Origin: Ruegeria sp. R14_0
GTDB taxonomy: Bacteria; Pseudomonadota; Alphaproteobacteria; Rhodobacterales; Rhodobacteraceae
NCBI RefSeq assembly: GCF_017743975.1
Contig: NZ_JAGHRC010000009.1
Coordinates: 99,748-163,747 of the forward strand
Length of the DNA: 64,000 bases
Direction: 5' to 3'
The notes under the pieces were generated by a model that did not search any database, was not told where the DNA came from, and saw nothing but the letters and a program-made list of their open reading frames with translations. Positions 9,962 to 19,235 of the stretch are shown here, one piece after another. A program made the position numbers and the translations under genes. Positions within the stretch are counted from its first letter, which is position 1. Every line of letters starts with the position of its first letter.

Positions 9962-10072
9962 TTTCATGCGCGTTTGGGCTTGGGATGTCAATTCCGCTTG
10001 TGACGGTACGTTCCATGGGACAGCCTGATGCCACAGGGGCATAGTTCCGCCAAATTCCAGAGGAGAAGAGAC

Positions 10073-11248
10073 ATGAAAGACATCGTGATTCTTGATGGTG
10101 CCCGCACCGCGATCGGCACATTTGGCGGGGCACTTGCGTCCACCGCACCAATCGACCTTGCGACTGTGGTGACCGAAGCGGCGATGGAGAAGTCCGGTGT
10201 TGAGCCCGCCCAGATCGGCAATGTGGTTTTCGGTCATGTCATCAACACCGAACCGCGCGACATGTACTTGTCGCGTGCCGCGGCGAAACAAGCGGGCATT
10301 CCGAATGAAACACCTGCGATGAACGTGAACCGTTTGTGCGGATCGGGGGCGCAGGCGATTGTGTCGGCGGTGCAGTCGTTGATGTTGGGTGATGCCGAGT
10401 TCGCCCTGGCCGGTGGGGCCGAGAGCATGTCGCGCAGCCCATACATTGTTCCGCAGGCGCGCTGGGGTGCCAAAATGGGCGATGTCAAATCTCTGGATAT
10501 GATGCTGGGCGCGCTGAACTGCCCGTTTGGTACGGGTCATATGGGTGTGACGGCTGAAAACGTAGCGGATGAGCACCAGATCACGCGCGAGCAAATGGAT
10601 TCCTTTGCGCTGACCAGCCAGACCCGCGCGGCGGAGGCGATTGGAGCGGGCTATTTCGAAAGCCAGATTGCTCCGGTTCAGATCAGGGTCAAACGTGACA
10701 TGGTTGACTTTATGGTCGATGAACACCCCAAGCAGACCTCGGCCGAGGCTTTGGCGGGTTTGCGGCCTGCGTTCCAGAAAGACGGTCGTGTGACCGCGGG
10801 CAATGCGTCGGGGATCAATGATGGCGCTGCCGCGATGGTACTGGCCACGGCGGACGCTGCTGAAAAAGCGGGTCTGAAACCGAAGGCGCGTATTCTGGGG
10901 TATGGTCACGCTGGCGTGCGCCCCGAGGTCATGGGGATTGGGCCGGTTCCGGCCGTTCAGAACCTTCTGGCGCGCACGGGTTTGTCGGTCGAAGAATTTG
11001 ACGTGATCGAAAGCAACGAGGCGTTTGCGTCTCAGGCATTGGCAGTGAACAAGGAATTGGGTCTGGATGCGGCAAAAGTGAACCCGAATGGGGGTGCGAT
11101 CGCGTTGGGGCATCCAGTGGGCGCAACGGGCGCAATTATTACCTTGAAAGCACTCTATGAGTTGGAGCGCCTCGGCGGTTCCAAAGCTCTGGTGACCATG
11201 TGTATTGGTGGCGGGCAGGGTATCGCAATTGCCTTTGAGCGGCTTTGA
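10073..11248 (+). CDS. Acetyl-CoA C-acetyltransferase / beta-ketothiolase
   Basis: Thiolase-family enzyme (391 residues) condensing or cleaving acyl-CoA units. The acylated nucleophile is Cys89 in NVNRLCGSG. The catalytic histidine and second cysteine are in IALGHPVGATGA and TMCIGGGQG near the C-terminus. The ATG at 10073 has AGGAGAAGAG upstream and begins the conserved MKDIVILDGARTAIG, so the longer frame from 10028 is rejected. It may serve polyhydroxybutyrate synthesis, beta-oxidation or ketoacid breakdown; BktB-like sequences look closest, but the gene context does not decide. It is divergent from the XRE-cupin gene and convergent with ubiB. Confidence 0.93.
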   Translation: MKDIVILDGARTAIGTFGGALASTAPIDLATVVTEAAMEKSGVEPAQIGNVVFGHVINTEPRDMYLSRAAAKQAGIPNETPAMNVNRLCGSGAQAIVSAVQSLMLGDAEFALAGGAESMSRSPYIVPQARWGAKMGDVKSLDMMLGALNCPFGTGHMGVTAENVADEHQITREQMDSFALTSQTRAAEAIGAGYFESQIAPVQIRVKRDMVDFMVDEHPKQTSAEALAGLRPAFQKDGRVTAGNASGINDGAAAMVLATADAAEKAGLKPKARILGYGHAGVRPEVMGIGPVPAVQNLLARTGLSVEEFDVIESNEAFASQALAVNKELGLDAAKVNPNGGAIALGHPVGATGAIITLKALYELERLGGSKALVTMCIGGGQGIAIAFERL

Positions 11249-11262
11249 TCTGATAGGTCGCA

Positions 11263-11297
11263 GGGGGGCTGTCTGCCCCCCATTGCGCAAGGCGCAA
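11263..11297. terminator. Double hairpin between convergent thiolase and ubiB genes
   Basis: GGGGGGC/GCCCCCC (11263-11281) and TTGCGC/GCGCAA (11283-11297) form two adjacent stem-loops. There is no clean T-run after the first, so termination efficiency is uncertain. Confidence 0.55.
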
Positions 11298-11305
11298 TTC
11301 CCCCC

Positions 11306-11329
11306 GAGGATATTTTTGGCCAGATGAAG
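11306..11329 (+). repeat. Dispersed intergenic repeat, copy A
   Basis: GAGGATATTTTTGGCCAGATGAAG. It matches copy B at 19203-19226 in 18 of 24 positions, including TATTTTTG and AGATGAAG. Both copies are in intergenic DNA beside G/C-rich runs. Confidence 0.55.
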
Positions 11330-11343
11330 CTGGCGGGTTGATC

Positions 11344-12873
11344 CTAGCCGAGCGATGTCAGGATCAGGACGAGCGCGGCACCGGCGGCGGCTCCGATCGT
11401 TGCGGGCAGGATGGCTGACGAAAGGCCTTTGTTTTGCGAGACGTCTTTTTGCGTCTGAGCGATCAGAGCGTTTTCGACCAGGGCGGGGAGGCGCGGACCA
11501 AAGCGTGCCAGCACCATTGCCGTCTTGCCAAAATCGCGTAGGGCGGCGCGGGGGCCGATGGATTGTTTGATATAGTCCTCGACAACCGGGCGGGCGACCT
11601 CCCAGATGTTCATATGCGGGTCGAGTGAACGCGCCACGCCTTCAACAACCACCATTGTGCGTTGCAGCAAGATCAGTTCTGTGCGGGTTTCCATGCCAAA
11701 GCGTTCGGTCACTTCGAACAGGTAATTCAGCAGGCGACCCATCGAGATGTGGGTGGCGTCCATGCCGAAGATCGGCTCACCCACGGCGCGCAGGGCGCGG
11801 GCGAATTCGTCGACGTCCCTGTCTGCTGGCACGTATCCGGCCTCGAAATGCACCTCGGCCACGCGTTTGTAATCGCGGCGGATAAAGCCGAAGAGAATCT
11901 CGGCATAGACCCGGCGGGTGTATTCATCGATATGACCCATGATGCCGTAGTCATAGGCGATGATGTCCCCGTTGGCGGCGACCTTGAGGTTGCCCTGGTG
12001 CATGTCCGCGTGGAAATAGCCGTCGCGCAGGGCGTGCAGAAGGAATAGGCGCAGGACCCGTTCGGCTAGGTCTCGGCGGTTATGGCCTGCGGCGTCCAGC
12101 GCGTCGTTGTCGCCCAGCGGGATACCATCGGCCCAGCTGAGGGTCATCACCCGGCGGGCAGACAGGGACCAGACCACCGGGGGCAGCCAAAAGCCTGAAT
12201 CATCCTTGGTGTTGGCGGCGTATTCCGAAGCTGCAGCGCTTTCCAGACGCAGATCCAGCTCGCCGCGGACGACGCCATCGAAATGCTCGATCACTTCCAT
12301 CGGGCGCAGGCGGCGCGCACCGGGGGCGCAGAGCTGCACGATGCGTGCGGCGAAATAGAAGGCGTCGACATCTTTGCGGAAAGCGCGTTCGATGCCGGGG
12401 CGCAGGACTTTGACGGCGACGTCCTCGCCGGTGCTTGTCAGCTTGGCCTTGTGCACCTGCGCAATCGACGCCGCAGCGATGGGTTCACTGAATTCGCTGA
12501 AAATCTCGGAAACCGGCTGACCCAGTTCTTTTTCCACCTCGGCCATAGCTTCGGCCTTGGGGAAAGGGGGCAGCTTGTCCTGCAGCACGCGCAATTGCGC
12601 GGCCAGTTCGTCGCCGACCACATCCGGGCGGGTCGAGAGAACCTGACCAAACTTGATGTAGGCAGGTCCCAGTGCCGTAAGAGCCCGCGTTGCCGGTGGC
12701 ATGTTCGGGTCGCCCTTGTATCCCAGCCACTGGAACGGTTTGCCCAAAGCGTGCGCCACAATACGCAGGGCGCGCGGTGCCTCAAAAGCGTCCAGCACCA
12801 CGTTCATGGCGCCTGTGCGCTCGAGCGTGGCGCCTGTGCGTATCAGGCGAATGATGTTGTGAGGGCCGCGCAT
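11344..12873 (-). CDS. ubiB: Ubiquinone biosynthesis accessory kinase-like protein UbiB
   Basis: ABC1/ADCK/UbiB atypical kinase-like protein required for ubiquinone biosynthesis, membrane-associated. Characteristic parts are the KxGQ motif (YIKFGQVLSTRPDVV), the Ala-rich nucleotide loop IAAASIAQVHKAKL, the lysine in VAVKVLRPG, and catalytic-loop residues HADMHQGNLKV and YDYGIMG. A hydrophobic C-terminal segment (about the last 25 residues) probably anchors it in the membrane. Its ATG overlaps the ubiE stop codon (TGATG), so the two are translationally coupled. Length (509) is normal. Confidence 0.95.
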   Translation of the reverse strand: MRGPHNIIRLIRTGATLERTGAMNVVLDAFEAPRALRIVAHALGKPFQWLGYKGDPNMPPATRALTALGPAYIKFGQVLSTRPDVVGDELAAQLRVLQDKLPPFPKAEAMAEVEKELGQPVSEIFSEFSEPIAAASIAQVHKAKLTSTGEDVAVKVLRPGIERAFRKDVDAFYFAARIVQLCAPGARRLRPMEVIEHFDGVVRGELDLRLESAAASEYAANTKDDSGFWLPPVVWSLSARRVMTLSWADGIPLGDNDALDAAGHNRRDLAERVLRLFLLHALRDGYFHADMHQGNLKVAANGDIIAYDYGIMGHIDEYTRRVYAEILFGFIRRDYKRVAEVHFEAGYVPADRDVDEFARALRAVGEPIFGMDATHISMGRLLNYLFEVTERFGMETRTELILLQRTMVVVEGVARSLDPHMNIWEVARPVVEDYIKQSIGPRAALRDFGKTAMVLARFGPRLPALVENALIAQTQKDVSQNKGLSSAILPATIGAAAGAALVLILTSLG

Positions 12874-13625
12874 CAGATCTTCCAGCCGGAATGCAGCGCG
12901 GCGATGCCCATGCTCAGGTTGCGATACTTGGCGTTTTCAAAGCCGGCCGCGCGGACCATATCCAGAAACGTTTCCTGATCGGGGAACTTGCGGATGGATT
13001 CCACAAGGTACTGATAGCTGTCGTAGTCATTAGCGATCAGTTTGCCCATGCGCGGGATGACGTTGAAACTGTACAGGTCATAGAGCTTCTGCAACCCGTC
13101 ATTCGGCAACTGGCTGAACTCTAGTACCATCAGGCGGCCGCCGGGTTTGAGGACACGAAACGCCTCGTTCAAAGCCTCTTGCGGGCGAGTCACGTTCCGG
13201 ATGCCGAACGAGATCGTGTAGACGTCAAAGGTGTTGTCATCAAAGGGCAGGGACATTGCGTCACCCACGACCCAGTTCAAACTGTCAGACATCTGGTCCG
13301 CCTCGGCGCGTTGGCGGCCTTCGACCAGCATCGGCTCGGTCAGGTCCAAAACAGTGGCGTGGCCATGGCCTGCGCGTTTCAGGAAGCGAAACGAAATGTC
13401 TCCGGTGCCGCCTGCGACGTCCAAAAGGCGCTGACCGGGGCGCGGGGCCAGCCAGTCCATCATCGCGTCTTTCCAGACCCTGTGAATGCCCATCGACATG
13501 ACATCGTTCATCACGTCATACTTTGAGGCGACCGAGTTGAACACGCCCTGCACGCGCCCGGCTTTTTCAGCCTCGGGGACGGTTTCAAACCCGAAATGAG
13601 TGGTCTTGTCGCTGTTGTCGGACAT
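12873..13625 (-). CDS. ubiE: Ubiquinone/menaquinone methyltransferase UbiE
   Basis: SAM-dependent C-methyltransferase of ubiquinone biosynthesis, 250 residues. Family motifs are [17 protein letters not shown], the SAM loop [32 protein letters not shown] and [11 protein letters not shown]. The last residues AALHSGWKI are the usual UbiE end. It is first in the ubiE-ubiB operon and divergent from mutM, the standard arrangement in this order. The shared promoter region is 86 nt. Confidence 0.97.
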   Translation of the reverse strand: MSDNSDKTTHFGFETVPEAEKAGRVQGVFNSVASKYDVMNDVMSMGIHRVWKDAMMDWLAPRPGQRLLDVAGGTGDISFRFLKRAGHGHATVLDLTEPMLVEGRQRAEADQMSDSLNWVVGDAMSLPFDDNTFDVYTISFGIRNVTRPQEALNEAFRVLKPGGRLMVLEFSQLPNDGLQKLYDLYSFNVIPRMGKLIANDYDSYQYLVESIRKFPDQETFLDMVRAAGFENAKYRNLSMGIAALHSGWKI

Positions 13626-13711
13626 TTGCCTTGCCGTTTGTCGAATTTCGCCTCTGTTATAGGGCTCTGGAACCGGGGCACAATGCGGCCCTTTGAATTA
13701 GGAGCCCTGTA

Positions 13712-14563
13712 ATGCCCGAATTGCCCGAGGTCGAGACAGTAAGACGCGGCTTGTCCCCGGCGATGGAAAGCGTTGTGATCGAGCGCGCCGATGTAAACCG
13801 CCCCGATCTGCGCTGGCCTTTTCCCGAACGGATGGCCGAACGGCTGACCGGGCAGCGCGTTGATCGGTTGCGGCGGCGGTCGAAATACATTCTGGCTGAC
13901 CTGAGCAGTGGTGAGACTCTATTGATTCATCTCGGTATGTCCGGGCGCATGACCGTATCCGGTGACCCGTTGGGGCAATTCGTGCATGACCATCCCATGC
14001 CCGAAAAACATGATCATGTCGTCTTTCACATGGCCAATGGCGCGCGGGTGACCTTCAATGATCCGCGACGGTTCGGGGCGATGGACCTGCTGCCGACCGT
14101 AACGGCCGAGGACCATAAGCTGTTGTCAGTTCTGGGACCCGAGCCGTTGGGGAACGATTTTCACGAACAGTACCTGATCAATGCGTTCAAAGGTAAGAAC
14201 ACGCCGGTCAAATCCGCGCTGCTGGATCAGGGAATCGTTGCCGGATTGGGCAATATCTATGTCTGCGAGGCGCTTTATCGCGCGGGCGTGTCGCCACGTC
14301 GTAAAGCAGGGCAAATTTCTGCGTCGCGGGTTGCGGCATTGGTTCCGATCATCCGTCAGGTGCTGCAAGATGCCATCGAAGCTGGCGGTTCGTCGTTGCG
14401 CGATTTCCGCCAAGCTGATGGAGAACTTGGATATTTTCAGCACAGTTTCGATGTTTACGGCCGCGAAGGCGAACCATGCCGAACGGAAGGATGCGGCGCG
14501 CTGATCAAAAGAATCACTCAGTCCGGTCGCTCATCCTTCTATTGCGCGCAATGCCAAAGATAA
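13712..14563 (+). CDS. mutM: Formamidopyrimidine-DNA glycosylase (MutM/Fpg)
   Basis: Base-excision repair enzyme removing 8-oxoguanine and formamidopyrimidines. The start [13 protein letters not shown] contains the catalytic N-terminal proline and the following glutamate. Also present are [10 protein letters not shown], the [19 protein letters not shown] block and a C-terminal zinc finger with two cysteine pairs (CRTEGC and CAQC). It has 283 residues. An AGGAG ribosome binding site precedes the ATG. Confidence 0.97.
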   Translation: MPELPEVETVRRGLSPAMESVVIERADVNRPDLRWPFPERMAERLTGQRVDRLRRRSKYILADLSSGETLLIHLGMSGRMTVSGDPLGQFVHDHPMPEKHDHVVFHMANGARVTFNDPRRFGAMDLLPTVTAEDHKLLSVLGPEPLGNDFHEQYLINAFKGKNTPVKSALLDQGIVAGLGNIYVCEALYRAGVSPRRKAGQISASRVAALVPIIRQVLQDAIEAGGSSLRDFRQADGELGYFQHSFDVYGREGEPCRTEGCGALIKRITQSGRSSFYCAQCQR

Positions 14564-14629
14564 CTTGATCCAGCGAATGCGCGTGATAAGGAATCGTACC
14601 TGAACGGAACAACCGGAAGCTTACACCTC

Positions 14630-15406
14630 ATGGCTTTTGAGACGATCATCGTCGAAATCGAAGACCACGTCGCACTTATCAAGCTCGACAGACCCGATGC
14701 GCTGAATGCGCTGAATTCGCAGCTGGCCCAGGAATTGTGCACCGCGTTGGAAGACGCGGACACGAATGACAAGGTGCGCTGCATCGTCATTACAGGATCG
14801 GAAAAGGCCTTTGCGGCTGGCGCGGACATCAAAGAGATGTCCGAGATGAGCTTTGTCGATGTTTACAGCTCGAACCTGTTTGGTGCTTTGAACGACCGCG
14901 TCTGCGCGATCCGCAAACCGATCATCGCGGCTGTTGCAGGCTATGCGTTGGGCGGCGGATGCGAATTGGCGATGCTGTGCGATTTCATCATCGCTGCCGA
15001 TACCGCCAAGTTCGGCCAGCCCGAGATTAACCTTGGCGTCATTGCAGGACTGGGCGGCAGTCAGCGTCTGACGCGTTTTGTGGGTAAGTCCAAATCAATG
15101 GACATGAACCTGACGGGTCGTTTCATGGATGCCGAAGAGGCCGAACGCGCCGGGCTTGTCAGCCGTGTGGTTCCCGCCAAAAAGCTGATGGAAGAGGCGA
15201 TGGGCGCGGCCCAGAAGATTGCTGAAAAGTCTCAGCTGACCGCAATGGCCGCCAAAGAGGCCGTGAACCGCAGCTATGAATTGCCGCTCAGTGAGGGGAT
15301 GCTGTTCGAACGCCGCGTTTTCCATTCGATGTTCGCGACCGAGGATCAGAAAGAAGGCATGGCTGCGTTCCTGGAAAAGCGCGCTGCGCAATTCCGCGAC
15401 AAGTAA
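14630..15406 (+). CDS. Enoyl-CoA hydratase
   Basis: Crotonase-fold enzyme hydrating 2-enoyl-CoA in fatty-acid breakdown. Oxyanion-hole and catalytic blocks are present: [29 protein letters not shown], and the two-glutamate region [21 protein letters not shown]. It has 258 residues and a typical end ([15 protein letters not shown]). A terminator hairpin follows. Substrate range (short chain, PaaF-like or FadB-like) cannot be told from context. Confidence 0.93.
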   Translation: MAFETIIVEIEDHVALIKLDRPDALNALNSQLAQELCTALEDADTNDKVRCIVITGSEKAFAAGADIKEMSEMSFVDVYSSNLFGALNDRVCAIRKPIIAAVAGYALGGGCELAMLCDFIIAADTAKFGQPEINLGVIAGLGGSQRLTRFVGKSKSMDMNLTGRFMDAEEAERAGLVSRVVPAKKLMEEAMGAAQKIAEKSQLTAMAAKEAVNRSYELPLSEGMLFERRVFHSMFATEDQKEGMAAFLEKRAAQFRDK

Positions 15407-15430
15407 GCGGTGCCCTATACGGATTAAACA

Positions 15431-15453
15431 GGCGGGTCTTGGCCCGCCTTTTT
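15431..15453 (+). terminator. Terminator after enoyl-CoA hydratase
   Basis: GGCGGG/CCCGCC hairpin with a short TCTTGG loop followed by TTTTT. Confidence 0.85.
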
Positions 15454-15637
15454 CATACCTGCCATGCGCCTTGAAAGAATCGGCTTGGCAAACCCCGCCA
15501 ACTTGGATAGTAAGCGCCGCTATACATGCGCGTGCGGCCCGCTTGGCCCGACTCACACTCGTGATTTCTGATCCGGTGCGGATATTCCGTGGCGCGCAAC
15601 CCTTGATAACGTACCGAACCAAAGGTCAGAGACACAG

Positions 15638-15901
15638 ATGGCAAATTCGCCCCAAGCAAAAAAACGCGCTCGTCAGAACGAGAAGCGTTTCGCAATCAAC
15701 AAAGCACGCCGTTCGCGCATTCGCACCTACCTGCGTAAAGTAGAAGAAGCGATCGCATCCGGTGACAAAGACGCTGCAACCGCAGCTCTGCGCGCCGCTC
15801 AGCCCGAACTGATGCGCGGCGTCACCAAAGGCGTGTTCCACAAGAACACCGCATCGCGTAAAATGTCGCGTCTGTCGGCACGCGTCAAAGCGCTGGGCTA
15901 A
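15638..15901 (+). CDS. rpsT: 30S ribosomal protein S20
   Basis: 87-residue basic protein of the small ribosomal subunit. The family start [17 protein letters not shown] and the end [16 protein letters not shown] are both present. It is transcribed alone between two terminators, just upstream of dnaA, an order common in alphaproteobacteria. Confidence 0.97.
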   Translation: MANSPQAKKRARQNEKRFAINKARRSRIRTYLRKVEEAIASGDKDAATAALRAAQPELMRGVTKGVFHKNTASRKMSRLSARVKALG

Positions 15902-15908
15902 GCCCTGG

Positions 15909-15977
15909 GGTTGACCTCGGGTCAACCGTTGCGCTTCTGATTGTTCAAAAAGCGTCACAAATAGTGGCGCTTTTTTT
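15909..15977 (+). terminator. Two stem-loops after rpsT
   Basis: First hairpin GGTTGACC-TCG-GGTCAACC (15909-15927) starts seven bases after the stop codon. The second (15947-15977) pairs AAAAAGCG with CGCTTTTT and ends in seven T. The second is a good intrinsic terminator; the first may be a processing or extra termination signal. Confidence 0.85.
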
Positions 15978-16441
15978 GTGCTGTTGCCGGAATGCCGCGC
16001 CTTCACAAATCTGAGAGATTCTTTCGGCCAAAGAGCCGAGTCAACATCAGAGTTTCGTTGCCGGACGCCTTGGCCTCTTGTTACCACTAATTCAGCGATT
16101 CACTCGCTTGGGGGGACAGGCTGTTCCAGCGACCGAACTGACGGGCATCAGGATGGTCCGGAACGAATGTTGGCAACCAGTTTGCTGATCTGCTGTGGGC
16201 CTTGGGGGACCAAGGAACAAAGCCCTGTCGAAAATGAGATTGCGATGCGCAACCCTGTTTCAGGGCGTTTCTGTCATGAGGCGCTGGCTAATTGGGTAGT
16301 GCGGACTTTCTGAAATACACCCGCCAAACTTCTGCGGTTTGGCGATTGGTATCCCTTTGCGTGCGATTGCTTAAACCGGGCGACCGGAGCTTAGTAATAA
16401 GGCCGACAGGCCAATAAAGAATGGGATGCGTGAGGCGCTTA
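15978..16441. other. Upstream region of dnaA, no gene
   Basis: No coding gene seen. Two inverted repeats stand out: CCTTGG-GGGA-CCAAGG near 16200 and CGCCAAAC-N6-GTTTGGCG near 16323-16345, the second about 100 nt before the dnaA start. I looked for DnaA boxes (TTATNCACA and close variants) and found no convincing cluster, so there is no evidence that this is the replication origin. A dnaA promoter must lie here, but I cannot place it. Confidence 0.55.
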
Positions 16442-17827
16442 ATGACACAAGAGAAATGGGGACTACTACGTAACAAGTTGCTCAAGGCGATCGGAAAGAA
16501 CAACTACACTACCTGGATTGAGCCTCTTGAATTCCAAGAGCTGCAGGACGGCGTTGCGGTGTTCTCCGTTCCCACCAATTTCATGGGCAACTATGTCAGT
16601 CAGAACTTTGCGGACCTCATCTTGTATGAGATGAACACCGCCGGGGAATCCGTACAACGGCTGGCTTTCCGTGTGGCTGCAAATTCACCGGCCCGCCCGA
16701 CAGTCGAGGCCCAGGCCGAACCTGCCGGTGTGGCCGAAGCACCTGCTGCGCCGCAGCTCGAGGGTGGGAATGATGCTTTGGAATCGCTGCAGGCCGCGCC
16801 GTTGGATTCCCGTTTCACGTTTGACAGCTTTGTTGTCGGCAAGCCGAATGAGCTGGCACATGCTGCCGCGCGCCGCGTATCCGAAGGCGGTCCCGTGACG
16901 TTCAACCCGCTGGTCCTGTATGGTGGTGTGGGCCTTGGTAAGACGCACCTGATGCACGCGATCGCCTGGGAGCTGAAAACCAAGCACCCTGATCTAAACG
17001 TCCTGTACCTGTCGGCAGAACAGTTCATGTACCGTTTTGTGCAGGCCCTGCGCGAGCGTCGGATGATGGACTTCAAACATCTGTTCCGCTCGGTCGATGT
17101 TCTGATGGTGGATGACGTGCAGTTCATCGCCGGTAAGGACTCGACTCAGGAAGAGTTCTTTCACACGTTCAACGCTCTGGTGGACCAAAACAAACAGATC
17201 ATCATTTCCGCCGACCGTGCGCCGGGCGAGATCAAAGATCTGGAAGATCGCGTGAAATCGCGCCTGCAATGCGGTCTGGTTGTTGACCTGCACCCGACCG
17301 ACTATGAACTGCGTCTGGGAATCCTGCAGAACAAGGTTCAGCAGTACAGCTCGACCTATCCTGACCTGACCATCGCCGATGGCGTTCTGGAATTCCTTGC
17401 CCATCGCATCTCGACCAACGTCCGCGTACTGGAAGGTGCCCTGACCCGTCTGTTCGCGTTTGCATCTCTGGTTGGTCGCGAGATCGACATGGAGCTGACG
17501 CAGGATTGCCTGGCCGATGTTCTGCGCGCCTCCGAGCGCAAGATCACGGTCGAAGAAATTCAGCGCAAGGTCTCGGACTATTACAACATCCGCCTCAGCG
17601 ACATCATCGGCCCCAAACGCCTGCGGTCCTATGCCCGCCCGCGTCAGGTCGCGATGTATCTGTGCAAGCAACTGACCAGCCGGTCCTTGCCCGAGATTGG
17701 CCGCCGGTTCGGCGGGCGTGACCACACTACGGTCATGCACGGCGTTAAGCGGATCGAAGAGCTGAAAACGACCGACGGCCAGATCGCCGAAGATGTGGAA
17801 ATGCTGCGTCGCGCCCTGGAAGCCTGA
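16442..17827 (+). CDS. dnaA: Chromosomal replication initiator protein DnaA
   Basis: 461-residue AAA+ ATPase that binds DnaA boxes and opens the origin. Domain I starts KWGLLRNKLLKAIGKNNYTTW. A short linker follows (about residues 80-120). Walker A is GGVGLGKTHLMHA near residue 160 and Walker B LMVDDVQFIAGK near residue 220. The DNA-binding domain IV ends with GGRDHTTVMHGVKRIEEL. The ATG at 16442 begins the conserved N-terminus, so the upstream ATG at 16421 is rejected. It is followed by a terminator and then dnaN. Confidence 0.97.
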   Translation: MTQEKWGLLRNKLLKAIGKNNYTTWIEPLEFQELQDGVAVFSVPTNFMGNYVSQNFADLILYEMNTAGESVQRLAFRVAANSPARPTVEAQAEPAGVAEAPAAPQLEGGNDALESLQAAPLDSRFTFDSFVVGKPNELAHAAARRVSEGGPVTFNPLVLYGGVGLGKTHLMHAIAWELKTKHPDLNVLYLSAEQFMYRFVQALRERRMMDFKHLFRSVDVLMVDDVQFIAGKDSTQEEFFHTFNALVDQNKQIIISADRAPGEIKDLEDRVKSRLQCGLVVDLHPTDYELRLGILQNKVQQYSSTYPDLTIADGVLEFLAHRISTNVRVLEGALTRLFAFASLVGREIDMELTQDCLADVLRASERKITVEEIQRKVSDYYNIRLSDIIGPKRLRSYARPRQVAMYLCKQLTSRSLPEIGRRFGGRDHTTVMHGVKRIEELKTTDGQIAEDVEMLRRALEA

Positions 17828-17848
17828 CGTCTGTCGCAATAACTCAGG

Positions 17849-17884
17849 AAACGCCCCGGACCCTCACGCCCGGGGCGTTTTCTT
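17849..17884 (+). terminator. Terminator after dnaA
   Basis: AAACGCCCCGG and CCGGGGCGTTT form an 11-bp stem around a short loop, followed by T residues. dnaN therefore probably has its own promoter in the 170 nt that follow. Confidence 0.9.
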
Positions 17885-18054
17885 GTGCGCAATAATCCAC
17901 GGTTGAACAGGAACTGTGCCCGCCGGGCCACGCGGCCCTTGACGCATTGGGTAATCCAACCGAGAAATCCGTAAAAAATCCTTGTGCCTCAGGGCGGAAC
18001 CGCTAACGTGCCAGTCCCGCCCATTTCGGCACGCAAGTCAGAGGAATTGAGGGT

Positions 18055-19176
18055 ATGAAGATCAGCATCGAACGCGGCACCCTTCTCAAGGCCGTTTCCC
18101 AGGCCCAATCTGTTGTCGAACGTCGCAACACCATTCCCATACTTGCCAATGTCTTGATCGAGGCCGAAGGCGATCAGGCCATGTTCCGGGCAACCGATCT
18201 GGACATCGAGGTTGTCGACAAAGCGCCCGCGCAGGTTGAAAAGGCCGGAGCCACGACGGTTGCGGCGACGACCCTGCATGAGATTGTGCGCAAACTGCCC
18301 GATGGTGCGCTGGTCACCCTGATCGCCGACAGCGCCGCAGGTCGTCTGACGGTAGAGGCGGGTCGGTCGAATTTTTCGCTGGCGACGCTGCCGAAAGAGG
18401 ATTTCCCGGTGATGGCGTCCTCGGAATACCAATCGAACTTTACGGCGTCTGCTGCTTTGCTGCGGCGTTTGTTCGACAAGTCGAAATTCGCGATTTCGAC
18501 GGAAGAGACGCGGTACTACCTGAACGGCGTCTATATGCATGTGGCCGACGGATCCGACAGTGGCAAGGTGCTGCGTTGTGTTGCAACCGATGGTCACCGA
18601 CTGGCGCGGATCGATGCGGACCTGCCAGATGGGGCCGCCGATATGCCCGGCGTCATCGTGCCGCGTAAAACAGTGGGTGAGCTGCGCAAGCTGCTGGATG
18701 ATGACGAAATGGATATTGCCGTTTCTGTCAGCGAAACGAAGGTGCGCTTTGCGACGCCCGACATCACTCTGACGTCGAAAGTGATCGACGGAACCTTCCC
18801 GGACTACACCCGTGTGATTCCGCAGGGCAACACACGCCAGCTGGAAGTGGATGCTGCCGAGTTTGCGCAGGCTGTCGACCGCGTGGCGACCGTGTCTTCA
18901 GAGCGTTCGCGTGCGGTAAAACTTCAACTGGATGCGGACAAGCTGGTTCTTTCGGTGAACGCGCCTGACAGTGGTGCCGCCGAAGAAGAGCTGGCCGTGG
19001 CCTATGGGGATGAGCGGCTTGAGATCGGGTTCAACGCAAAATACCTGCTTGAGATCGCAAGCCAGGTAGATCGCGAGAACGCTGTGTTCTTGTTCAACTC
19101 GGCAGGTGATCCGACCCTGATGCGCGAAGGCAACGACCAAAGCGCGGTCTATGTTGTCATGCCGATGCGCGTCTGA
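18055..19176 (+). CDS. dnaN: DNA polymerase III sliding clamp (beta subunit)
   Basis: 373 residues forming the three-domain ring clamp that tethers polymerase III. Family landmarks are the start MKISIERGTLLKAVSQAQSV, VERRNTIPILANVL, LRCVATDGHRLA, DGTFPDYTRVIP and the C-terminal clamp end YVVMPMRV. A GAGG ribosome binding site lies close before the ATG. It sits between dnaA and recF in the usual order. Confidence 0.97.
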   Translation: MKISIERGTLLKAVSQAQSVVERRNTIPILANVLIEAEGDQAMFRATDLDIEVVDKAPAQVEKAGATTVAATTLHEIVRKLPDGALVTLIADSAAGRLTVEAGRSNFSLATLPKEDFPVMASSEYQSNFTASAALLRRLFDKSKFAISTEETRYYLNGVYMHVADGSDSGKVLRCVATDGHRLARIDADLPDGAADMPGVIVPRKTVGELRKLLDDDEMDIAVSVSETKVRFATPDITLTSKVIDGTFPDYTRVIPQGNTRQLEVDAAEFAQAVDRVATVSSERSRAVKLQLDADKLVLSVNAPDSGAAEEELAVAYGDERLEIGFNAKYLLEIASQVDRENAVFLFNSAGDPTLMREGNDQSAVYVVMPMRV

Positions 19177-19202
19177 TCGCACTGACGTGCGATGCCTCCG
19201 GC

Positions 19203-19226
19203 GGGAGTATTTTTGAAAAGATGAAG
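19203..19226 (+). repeat. Dispersed intergenic repeat, copy B
   Basis: GGGAGTATTTTTGAAAAGATGAAG between dnaN and recF, matching copy A at 11306-11329 in 18 of 24 positions. Its ATG (19221) is in frame with recF but is not the likely start. Confidence 0.55.
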
Positions 19227-19235
19227 GGAGGGGTC

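Noticed and set aside
9617..11290. 557-codon minus-strand frame over the thiolase
   Set aside because: It overlaps two well-supported genes (thiolase and XRE-cupin) in another frame and is Arg/His-rich, as shadows are.
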